A stretch of DNA of 15,488 nt. Origin: Anaerolineae bacterium. Its GTDB lineage: Bacteria; Chloroflexota; Anaerolineae; 4572-78; J111. The translations under genes were made by a program, and so were the position numbers. Below the pieces are notes generated by a model that worked only from the letters and a program-made list of their open reading frames with translations, made no database searches and was not told the DNA's origin. Below, piece by piece: positions 1-6,581 of this stretch. Numbering within the stretch: the stretch's first letter is position 1; every line of letters starts with the position of its first letter. The stretch covers positions 1 to 15,488 of the forward strand of contig JAGRCC010000894.1 in assembly GCA_020433785.1 (NCBI GenBank), in the 5' to 3' direction.

Positions 1-173
1 GTTTTATCGACAGCCTGCCGGAAACCGAAGAACGCCGCGCCCGGATTCCGATGGGGCGCTATGGCACGGTTGAAGAAATCGCTAAAACGGTCCTGTTTTT
101 ACTTTCGCCGGGAGCAGGGTATATCACCGGCCAGAATATTCGAGTCGATGGCGGCATCACTCGCTCAGTCTGA
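1..173 (+). CDS. SDR family oxidoreductase, C-terminal fragment (5' end outside window)
   Basis: Only the last 56 codons are present (reading frame begins at base 3; stop TGA at 171-173). The visible protein has the classical C-terminal signature of FabG-like short-chain dehydrogenases/reductases: [18 protein letters not shown], then [13 protein letters not shown], the segment after the substrate-binding loop that ends in the conserved DGG turn. SDR enzymes are NAD(P)(H)-dependent cytoplasmic oxidoreductases. The catalytic Ser-Tyr-Lys and the Rossmann glycine motif lie outside the window, so the substrate cannot be deduced; 3-oxoacyl-ACP reductase or a sugar/alcohol dehydrogenase are both possible. 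It converges on the large regulator gene ending at 262. Family call is firm, function is not. Confidence 0.9.
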   Translation, partial: FIDSLPETEERRARIPMGRYGTVEEIAKTVLFLLSPGAGYITGQNIRVDGGITRSV

Positions 174-217
174 CGCTTTTTGGATCGATTTTAGGAAATA
201 ATAGGATGAACCTTGAT

Positions 218-247
218 TTGGAATTGGCATCTATTGGCCAATTTCAA
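218..247. terminator. Hairpin between convergent genes, possible terminator
   Basis: An 11-bp stem (TTGGAATTGGC at 218-228 with GCCAATTTCAA at 237-247, one G-U pair) with an 8-nt loop lies between the stops of two convergent genes (173 and 262). Neither side has a clear T-tract, so it is not a textbook intrinsic terminator. Position is the main support for a transcript-end role. Confidence 0.35.
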
Positions 248-261
248 TAGGGTGTAAGAGA

Positions 262-3200
262 TTAGAGGTTGTTAGCGGGCGGCTCAGATAGATGGGTATT
301 TTCTGCTTGCCAGGCTTGGGTAATTTTTCGATGGATGTCCACGTTTTCCAAATAGCTGCGTCGAAGGCGGTTGTTTTCGATGCGGTCGGCCCGGTTCTGC
401 AAGACGTTGTAGGTGGCGTCCAAGACGCCCAGCCGCATTAAGTTCATGTGGGGGGCCGTGGCGTTAGCGGCCATTAAGACTTGATAACAGCGCCAGTAAA
501 CGCGCGGCAGCTCATTAAAGTAAGTGGTGTCGTTTGACTCAAGCCAGGTCAGAATTTCATCGACTTGAGTCAGGGCCTGCTCACGCCGTTTTCGTTGCAT
601 GGTGACCCAAGCCAGTTCGGCCAGATCAAGTACGGCGATGTTATCCTGGCCCAGTTTGCGGCGCAGATAAATTGCCCGACGGTAGGCTTCAGCCGCCGCC
701 GGTAAATCGTCATTATGGGCCAGAATGAGACCTAGCCGGGACTGACTGTAGCCTTCGCTATAGCGGTCTTTGATGTCACGGGCAATGGCCAAAGCCTCAC
801 GGCAGTGCTTTTCCGCAATTTTACGGTTGTTAAGATACCAGGTGTTTAACCCCAGGTCGGCCAAGGCCAACGCCGTTACATTGCGATTGCCAAATTCTTG
901 GGCGGTGTTAGCCACCTGTTGAAAATACCGCTGCGCCTCTTGATACAACCCCAGATTTTGCTGAATTAGACCAAGGATGCGCAGCGGTTCTTGCTCTAAA
1001 TGTCGATCGCCGACGTGCTGGTATATGTTGACCGCGCGTCTGAGGTAGCTCTGGGCCGTGGCGTAGTCGCCCCGGCTGCCGGCAATGTAGCCTAACTGGC
1101 TTAAACATTGGGCTTCGTCCTGTTGGCTGTCTTCGGCCCGATAAATCACCAACGCTCTTTTATAATGCTCTCGGGCAATAACGTGCCGTCCTCGCTGGCG
1201 ATAGATGTTCCCCAAAGATTGTAAGCTTTGCGCTTCAAGATAGGCGTTACCGTTGGTGTGAGCCAGCGTTAAGGCCTGTATAAATAAGATTTTGGCAATT
1301 TTGTGGCGGCCTCGATGCCATAGGGCGCTACCCCACACTAAATAACTTCTGGTTTCGTTAATAGCGTTGTGCCGCTGAATAGCCAGCTTGGCGGCGGCTT
1401 GGGCGGCTGATAAGGCCGTCGGGTAATCGGCGATGTGATAGGTGAAATAGGCCAGGCTAAGGAGTAATTCCGTTTTAAGGTCAAGCCAGTCGGGCGATAC
1501 GGTTTCTGGGGCAGCGACGTCAGGTTGACTTGGCTGTTGTTTTAGCTGACGCTGAGATACAAACCAGGCGTTTGGCGGGCCGATAAGCGTTTCAACGGCG
1601 TTCGCAAAGACGTTAGCGCCTTCCTGAAGCCAATTGCGCAATTGATAGAGGCGAAATAGCCCCTGATGAGCTTGGCTTAGTTCGGTCAGCTTCTTCTGGT
1701 CCACGGCCCACTGCCAGCCGGCCCGGATATTTTCAACCTCTTGAACGACTTCATCTAGGGCTTGATGATGGCTGCCCCACGTTAGGGGGTCTTCTCGCTG
1801 CTTTAGAAATAAGGCGTAGTAAGCACAGTGTTTATCTTGGGTAGCGTCATATTCGCGCTTTTGCCGGAGACTCTCCAAACCAAACTGCCGCAGTAACGGA
1901 TGAATTTCGTATCGGTCGGGCACGGTTTGATGCAGCATGGATTTATCGACTAAATTGATCAGGTCGGCCAATGAACTACCGGCAACCGTGTGAGCCGCAT
2001 CGGTGCTAAAACTGCCGGGAAAGATTGATAACCGGCTGAACAGATCGCGCTCCGGCAGGGTTAACTGCTGCCAGGCGGAGTTGAATAAGGCTCTGAGATT
2101 GCGATGGCGCTGGGGCACGTCTAATTGTTGGGTGCTTAGTCGATCCAATTTGTTATGTAGCACCCGAACTAGCTCGTCCAGAGAATATTGCCTGATTTGG
2201 GCGGCGGCTAATTCAAGGGCTAACGGCAAGCCCTCAGATAGCCGGCATAATTGTACCAGGTTAGGCACACTATCGGGGGACAGGTTAAAATGGGGGTTGA
2301 CCTGCTTGGCCCGTTGAATAAAAAGCTGTACTGCACCGAATGTTGCTAACGCTTCAGGTAGACCGGGCTGCGTTGACTGTAAACGGCCTAACTGGGGCGG
2401 GGGATAGGGTAGACCTCTGACCTCGAAGATCCATTCGGCTTGGAGATTAAGCCGTTCTCGTGAGGTTATAAGCAATTTTAGAGTCGGAGCAGCTTGCAGC
2501 AGATCGACAATTAAATTCGGCTTAGCCCTTAGATGTTCAAAGTTGTCCAGTACAAGTAACATTTGCTTGGTTTGTAGATAGGCCAGAAGTTGCGTTTGCT
2601 GGGCAGGTTGGTCGGTAAAGGAAAGTTGCAAAATGGAGCCAAGCGCGGTCGGTAGTAGATCGGCGGTGTTGATGTTGGCCAGTGGAATAAAATGAACGCC
2701 ATCGGCGAAGTGAGCGCGATGTTGTTCGGCGGCTTGGAGGGCTAAGCGGGTTTTGCCAATGCCGCCCGGCCCCACCAGGGTCACCAGCCGGCAGGCCGGA
2801 TCGGTTAAATATTCGGCCAGTTGGGCTAGGTCGGTCTGGCGGCCCACAAAAGAGGTTAGCTGTGCCGGTAGATGATGAAGAGTCTCAGATGCTGTTCCCG
2901 GCGCGACAATAACCGCCGGCGTTGGCTGATCGGCCGGCGGCCATTGGCCAGCGCGAATTTTCTCAAAAAGGGCGGTAGTGTCCGGCATCGGCTCAACGGC
3001 TAACTCCTCGGCCAAAATGCGGCGGCATGTTTCGTAGTGAGCCAAGGCGGCATTTCGCTGGCCGTTGGCGGCCAGGCAGCGCATCAACCGCTGGTGGGCC
3101 GCCTCTTGCCAGGGCATCAACTCAAGCAACTGCCGGGTGTGTGAAATCGCTGCGCCGTATTCGCTCAACGTTTCAAATTGGGCCGATAATTGCTCCTGAA

Positions 3201-3714
3201 TTTGGGTGGCTTCACGCCGGTAATGTTCGCGGTTGGTCGTCAACCAGGCCTCGAAGATATCACTATCGGGGATAACCAAACCGTTTAGAAAATCGCCTCG
3301 GTATAGTTCGCTCGCCTGTTGGAGGGTGTTTATCGTTGTAGCGTCGGAGGGGATCGGTGGATTATGGGCTGCCTGGAGTAGTTGATTAAACCGGACCACG
3401 TCCAGCCAACTGTTACTGGCTAAATTGAACTGTAACGACTGGCGTGTAATCAACAAAAAAGGCGGTTCGATATGCCGGTCGCCAATGGCTTGGCGCAGGG
3501 TGGTTAGAGCTTGGCGCAAATTGTGCAGCGCTGTCCGTTCGGGTTGATCGGGCCAGAGCAAGTTGGCCAACAGCGAACGGGGTTGGGCTTGATGCGCCTC
3601 AACCGCCAAATAGGCCAACAGCGCCTGTGATTTAGTCGTCGCTAAATTCGATACCGGCGTTCCGTTTTTGGTGATTTTTAACGGGCCAAGCAGGTGAAGT
3701 GATAGGTCAGACAC
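262..3714 (-). CDS. SARP/AfsR-like transcriptional regulator: winged helix-BTAD-NB-ARC (STAND)-TPR, 1150 aa
   Basis: Large cytoplasmic signal-integrating transcription factor. Domains: OmpR-type winged helix at about residues 1-95; bacterial transcriptional activator domain (BTAD) about 98-250, with helical repeats and PWQEAAHQRLMRCLAANGQ; STAND/NB-ARC ATPase from about 285, introduced by LTSFVGRQTDLAQL, with Walker A GPGGIGKT (Lys321) and Walker B LLVLDNFEHL (Asp390); a long C-terminal TPR array about 760-1110 with repeats such as AQSLQSLGNIYRQRGRHVIA. In this family nucleotide binding and TPR ligand or protein binding are thought to gate DNA binding by the N-terminus. Start is GTG (3712-3714), supported by AGAAGG about 6 nt upstream and by the winged helix beginning at once. 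The upstream dyads at 3732-3785 suggest local, perhaps autogenous, control. Target genes cannot be read from the sequence. Confidence 0.93.
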   Translation of the reverse strand: MSDLSLHLLGPLKITKNGTPVSNLATTKSQALLAYLAVEAHQAQPRSLLANLLWPDQPERTALHNLRQALTTLRQAIGDRHIEPPFLLITRQSLQFNLASNSWLDVVRFNQLLQAAHNPPIPSDATTINTLQQASELYRGDFLNGLVIPDSDIFEAWLTTNREHYRREATQIQEQLSAQFETLSEYGAAISHTRQLLELMPWQEAAHQRLMRCLAANGQRNAALAHYETCRRILAEELAVEPMPDTTALFEKIRAGQWPPADQPTPAVIVAPGTASETLHHLPAQLTSFVGRQTDLAQLAEYLTDPACRLVTLVGPGGIGKTRLALQAAEQHRAHFADGVHFIPLANINTADLLPTALGSILQLSFTDQPAQQTQLLAYLQTKQMLLVLDNFEHLRAKPNLIVDLLQAAPTLKLLITSRERLNLQAEWIFEVRGLPYPPPQLGRLQSTQPGLPEALATFGAVQLFIQRAKQVNPHFNLSPDSVPNLVQLCRLSEGLPLALELAAAQIRQYSLDELVRVLHNKLDRLSTQQLDVPQRHRNLRALFNSAWQQLTLPERDLFSRLSIFPGSFSTDAAHTVAGSSLADLINLVDKSMLHQTVPDRYEIHPLLRQFGLESLRQKREYDATQDKHCAYYALFLKQREDPLTWGSHHQALDEVVQEVENIRAGWQWAVDQKKLTELSQAHQGLFRLYQLRNWLQEGANVFANAVETLIGPPNAWFVSQRQLKQQPSQPDVAAPETVSPDWLDLKTELLLSLAYFTYHIADYPTALSAAQAAAKLAIQRHNAINETRSYLVWGSALWHRGRHKIAKILFIQALTLAHTNGNAYLEAQSLQSLGNIYRQRGRHVIAREHYKRALVIYRAEDSQQDEAQCLSQLGYIAGSRGDYATAQSYLRRAVNIYQHVGDRHLEQEPLRILGLIQQNLGLYQEAQRYFQQVANTAQEFGNRNVTALALADLGLNTWYLNNRKIAEKHCREALAIARDIKDRYSEGYSQSRLGLILAHNDDLPAAAEAYRRAIYLRRKLGQDNIAVLDLAELAWVTMQRKRREQALTQVDEILTWLESNDTTYFNELPRVYWRCYQVLMAANATAPHMNLMRLGVLDATYNVLQNRADRIENNRLRRSYLENVDIHRKITQAWQAENTHLSEPPANNL

Positions 3715-3731
3715 GGATCGCCTTCTTAAAA

Positions 3732-3785
3732 GTTGTTAAAAACAATAACATTAAAAACAGCTACTTATAGGTTGTTTTTAACAAC
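3732..3785. promoter_or_regulatory. Paired dyad operators upstream of the SARP-like regulator
   Basis: Two copies of the dyad GTTGTT-N3-AACAA(C) lie at 3732-3746 (centre AAA, last base T) and 3771-3785 (centre TTT), centre-to-centre 39 bp. The two are also exact 15-bp inverted copies of each other (3731-3745 versus 3772-3786). Relative to a TATAAT on the minus strand at 3798-3793, one dyad would cover the transcription start and the other would lie about 40-55 nt into the leader, a layout typical of repression. The binding protein is unknown. Confidence 0.5.
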
Positions 3786-3792
3786 TGCCTTT

Positions 3793-3798
3793 ATTATA
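3793..3798 (-). promoter_or_regulatory. Candidate -10 element for the SARP-like regulator gene
   Basis: A perfect TATAAT on the minus strand, about 79 nt upstream of the GTG start. No good TTGACA-like -35 is found 16-18 nt further upstream, so the promoter would need an activator or is not this one. Confidence 0.4.
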
Positions 3799-3892
3799 GA
3801 ACCACTTACTTAAAGATAGTATAGCACAACTGCAGCAAGAATTCACCCAAATTTCCCCCGGATTTTAATTCGATTAAATCATGGCCACTGAA

Positions 3893-3935
3893 TTGACGCT
3901 AATTTGACGTTACCGTGATACCATAGAGGCATAAT
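3893..3935 (+). promoter_or_regulatory. 11-bp-phased TTGACG direct repeats plus -10-like CATAAT
   Basis: TTGACG occurs at 3893-3898 and 3904-3909, exactly 11 bp apart, with a degenerate third unit (GTGATA, 3915-3920) in phase. CATAAT at 3930-3935 is a plausible -10, but sits 20 nt after the second TTGACG, too far for a normal -35. Direct repeats at 11-bp spacing next to a weak promoter are the known target type of OmpR/PhoB- and SARP-type winged-helix activators, and such a regulator is encoded next door. The link to that regulator is inference. Confidence 0.4.
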
Positions 3936-3973
3936 AATATGTTTCATCTAGAGAGAGATAAAAGGTGAATCCG

Positions 3974-4126
3974 ATGGATATCTTATTAACTACAGCAATT
4001 ATCATATTAAGCATCAACATTCTTATCGTTTCTACCGCTTGGTACGCCAAAGCTGTGATCAAACCCAACTTTCCAGGTGTTTGGAAACATTTTATTGTAG
4101 ACGAAGATCCTTATTATAAATCGTAG
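3974..4126 (+). CDS. 50-aa single-span membrane microprotein, function unknown
   Basis: A short gene starting ATG at 3974, with AAAGGTG (3961-3967) 6 nt upstream as ribosome binding site. An in-frame GTG at 3965 would add three residues but overlaps that site. The product begins MDILLTTAIIILSINILIVS, one clear transmembrane helix at about residues 3-22, followed by a basic/aromatic juxtamembrane stretch and a short acidic, tyrosine-rich tail (HFIVDEDPYYKS). No signal-peptidase site is evident, so it is probably an integral membrane protein. It is preceded by phased direct repeats and followed by a strong intrinsic terminator at 4196-4230, so it looks like an independent transcription unit. 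I do not recognise the family. The signals around it, more than its length, support it being real. Confidence 0.6.
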   Translation: MDILLTTAIIILSINILIVSTAWYAKAVIKPNFPGVWKHFIVDEDPYYKS

Positions 4127-4195
4127 AAAATTGTAGGACGCTCGATTACTGCCTGAGCTGTCCCCAATTATTCTAAATCATTCGTTAAAAAATTG

Positions 4196-4230
4196 AGCTC
4201 AACTTGATCAAAATCAGGTTGAGCTTTTTT
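4196..4230 (+). terminator. Intrinsic terminator after the 50-aa membrane protein gene
   Basis: A 13-bp stem (AGCTCAACTTGAT at 4196-4208 with ATCAGGTTGAGCT at 4213-4225, one T-G wobble) encloses a 4-nt loop and runs straight into six T residues (4225-4230). This separates the microprotein transcript from the kinase genes downstream. Confidence 0.88.
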
Positions 4231-4350
4231 CATGGAGCCAATTAAGGACAAAAAGCCTACTATAAATTTTTCCAGTTTCGTGTAACATTATAGATACCTA
4301 ACCGCGACCACACTATAGATAAACTTTGACACTTCACGGAGAAATAACTT
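4231..4350 (+). promoter_or_regulatory. Leader region of the first kinase gene, promoter not clearly resolved
   Basis: AT-rich spacer after the terminator. TATAGATA is repeated at 4289-4296 and 4314-4321 (25 bp apart), each usable as a -10, and TATAAA occurs at 4261-4266. None has a convincing -35 at 16-18 nt. TTGACA at 4326-4331 is too close to the start codon to serve the kinase gene. A ribosome binding site GGAG lies at 4338-4341. Confidence 0.35.
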
Positions 4351-6486
4351 TTGACCCTACCTGAAAATACCATATTGGACGGGCGGTACCGGATTGAACG
4401 GCTGCTCTCTCAGGGAGGGATGGGGACAATTTACCAAGGCTTTGACATAAAGCTTCAGATTGCAGTGGCGATTAAGGAAAACTTTTTTCAAACCACTCAA
4501 GCTGTGCAACAGTTTGAACAAGAAGCCCTTATTTTGGCGCGACTGCAACATCCAAATTTGCCACGCGTAAGCGATCACTTTAGCTTCGGTTATAATCAGT
4601 ACCTGGTGATGGATTTTATCGAAGGGCGTGATCTATGGGAACTCTTCGAGGCCAATGGCGGACCTCTGAATGAGGCCATAACCCTGGATTACATTCTTCA
4701 GGTGGGTGAGGCGGTTAGCTATTTGCACCGGCAAAACCCACCCATTATCCATCGCGATATCAAACCGCAAAATATTAAAATTACGCCGGACGGCCGGGCG
4801 GTGCTAGTTGATTTTGGTATTGCTAAAGTAATCATAGGGGATGGCCGCACCCGTACCGGCGCTCAGGCCGCTACCCCGGGCTTTTCACCCCCCGAGCAGT
4901 ACAGTGGGGCTGGAACCACCCCCCGGTCTGATCTCTATTCGTTGGGCGCGACGTTGTATGCGGTGCTTACCGGAGAATACCCACCGGATAGTATTAGCCT
5001 ATTGTCCGGAGACGAGGTATACGAACCGCCCGAAAGTATCAATAAATATTTGAGCCAAGCCGTTTCGGCGGCGATTGAGCAGGCGATGCAGCTTCGCCAG
5101 CAAGATCGGCCTGAGTCGGTTGATCGCTGGCTGCAGGAATTACGGGCAATTTTGGCCGGTAACGCCGACTCGATCCAGCCATTGACCACCGAAACAGCAG
5201 TGCTTACGTCTCGAATGCGGGCAACTCAACCCGTGTTGACTGCTGCTGAGCCTACTTCGCCTGTGCCACGGTATAAGCCACCTTGGTTGTGGCTGGTGGC
5301 CGTGATGACTGCTTTGGCTTTAGCTACAAGTGTCACGGCTTTTATTTTCGGGCAAAGTCGAGGCTATACCCCCCTGGACACCGAGACCGTTCTCAAAGCC
5401 CTGGCCGCGACCGCGACTCAGCAGGCTAGAAGCGGCAGCCTAAACAGCGATGGCCCCAACTTGGCCGCAACCCTGGCGGCTCTGGCCGCAACCGCCACAA
5501 CTCAAGCCCAAAATCAACCGATCGCCGGACAACCTGAAGCTACACCGACCCCATCTCCCACCGCGACCGCCACGGTTACTCACATACCGCCGGCTGCCAC
5601 CCCGTCACCGTCATCAACGGCAACGACGACACTCCACTCGCCCACGTTCACACCAACCCGCCGGCCATCAGCGACCGCCCCGCCGTCTCCACCGGCAGCC
5701 ATTGATCGGCAGATAGCCTTTGTCTCCAATCGAGGTGGCAGTGACGATATTTTTTTAATGGCGGCTGACGGCAGCCGGCCGATCAACTACACCGCTACCA
5801 GCGGGGATCACGAAACGTCGCCGACCTGGTCGCCCGATGGACAGCGGCTGGCCTTCGCGGCGGTCAATATTTCAGAGGACCAAGATTTCTTTTTCAGCAC
5901 CATTCGCGCCGGCCAGATCGATGGCGGCGAGATATCCGTGATAACGACGCAAGCCGGCCAGCCAGCCTGGTCGCCGGATGGGAGCCGTTTTGCTGTCGGT
6001 TCGATGGGTGATTATATTTCGTTATTTGAGGTCGAGACTAAGCAGATCCGGCGGCTCACCCCCGGCCTGGGCTATCGAGCGGCCTGGTCGCCGGATGGAA
6101 CCCGGCTGGCTTTTGACAACAACAGTGATATTTTTGTGATTGACGCGGCCGGCGTCGAGCTAGTACAGCTCACCAGCTCATCGGCTGATGAGGTCGAACC
6201 GGCCTGGTCGCCCGATGGCCGGCAGTTGGCTTTTGCTTCCAATGGTGAGGGTAATTGGGAAATTTATCTGATGAATGCCGACGGTAGTAACGGCCGCCGG
6301 CTCACCAACCATCCGGCCGATGACCGCCAGCCCACTTGGTCGCCAGATGGAACCCGGTTGGCCTTTGCCAGCAATCGCTCCGGCAATTGGGATATCTATC
6401 GTATGGCGGCCGATGGGGGTGAGGTGACGAACATAACCAACCACCCCGCCGCCGACACCCAGCCCACCTGGTCGCCTGTACCCTAA
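4351..6486 (+). CDS. Transmembrane Ser/Thr protein kinase with extracytoplasmic TolB-like (PD40) propeller, paralogue 1
   Basis: PknB-type receptor kinase of 711 aa. The cytoplasmic kinase domain (about residues 13-270) has the glycine loop SQGGMGTIYQG, VAIK (Lys42), HRDIKPQN (catalytic Asp136), DFG (Asp154-Gly156) and PGFSPPEQY in the activation/P+1 region, so it should be active. One membrane helix follows at about 312-334. Outside come two copies of an ALAATAT motif, a Thr/Pro/Ser-rich linker (about 395-450), and a propeller from about 451 with six W-S-P repeats (five WSPDG, the last WSPVP) typical of TolB/PD40 blades. The TTG start is supported by GGAG 9 nt upstream and by alignment with the next gene's start. 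Expected role: sensing an envelope or extracellular ligand through the propeller and phosphorylating cytoplasmic targets, analogous to propeller-bearing PknD of mycobacteria. Ligand and substrates are unknown. Confidence 0.94.
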   Translation: MTLPENTILDGRYRIERLLSQGGMGTIYQGFDIKLQIAVAIKENFFQTTQAVQQFEQEALILARLQHPNLPRVSDHFSFGYNQYLVMDFIEGRDLWELFEANGGPLNEAITLDYILQVGEAVSYLHRQNPPIIHRDIKPQNIKITPDGRAVLVDFGIAKVIIGDGRTRTGAQAATPGFSPPEQYSGAGTTPRSDLYSLGATLYAVLTGEYPPDSISLLSGDEVYEPPESINKYLSQAVSAAIEQAMQLRQQDRPESVDRWLQELRAILAGNADSIQPLTTETAVLTSRMRATQPVLTAAEPTSPVPRYKPPWLWLVAVMTALALATSVTAFIFGQSRGYTPLDTETVLKALAATATQQARSGSLNSDGPNLAATLAALAATATTQAQNQPIAGQPEATPTPSPTATATVTHIPPAATPSPSSTATTTLHSPTFTPTRRPSATAPPSPPAAIDRQIAFVSNRGGSDDIFLMAADGSRPINYTATSGDHETSPTWSPDGQRLAFAAVNISEDQDFFFSTIRAGQIDGGEISVITTQAGQPAWSPDGSRFAVGSMGDYISLFEVETKQIRRLTPGLGYRAAWSPDGTRLAFDNNSDIFVIDAAGVELVQLTSSSADEVEPAWSPDGRQLAFASNGEGNWEIYLMNADGSNGRRLTNHPADDRQPTWSPDGTRLAFASNRSGNWDIYRMAADGGEVTNITNHPAADTQPTWSPVP

Positions 6487-6517
6487 TCTCATCTGGTTAT
6501 TGCTCCCTTTCAAGAAC

Positions 6518-6546
6518 TTGACACGCTCGATGGCCTGCTGTTTAAT
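6518..6546 (+). promoter_or_regulatory. Sigma70-type promoter for the second kinase gene
   Basis: TTGACA at 6518-6523, a 17-nt spacer, then TTTAAT at 6541-6546: a perfect -35 and a 5/6 match to TATAAT. Transcription would start near 6553, just ahead of the gene. The second kinase can therefore be expressed independently of the first. Confidence 0.65.
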
Positions 6547-6581
6547 ACACGCACTCTTTATAGAGCATGGGAGATGGAAAT

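Noticed and set aside
4326..4331. TTGACA as a -35 for the first kinase
   Set aside because: It is only 19 nt before the start codon, so the matching -10 would fall at the TTG start itself.
5820..6480. Repeated near-identical DNA units containing TGGTCGCC
   Set aside because: They encode the WSPDG turns of successive propeller blades, so they are protein repeats and not a CRISPR array or a DNA-level tandem element.
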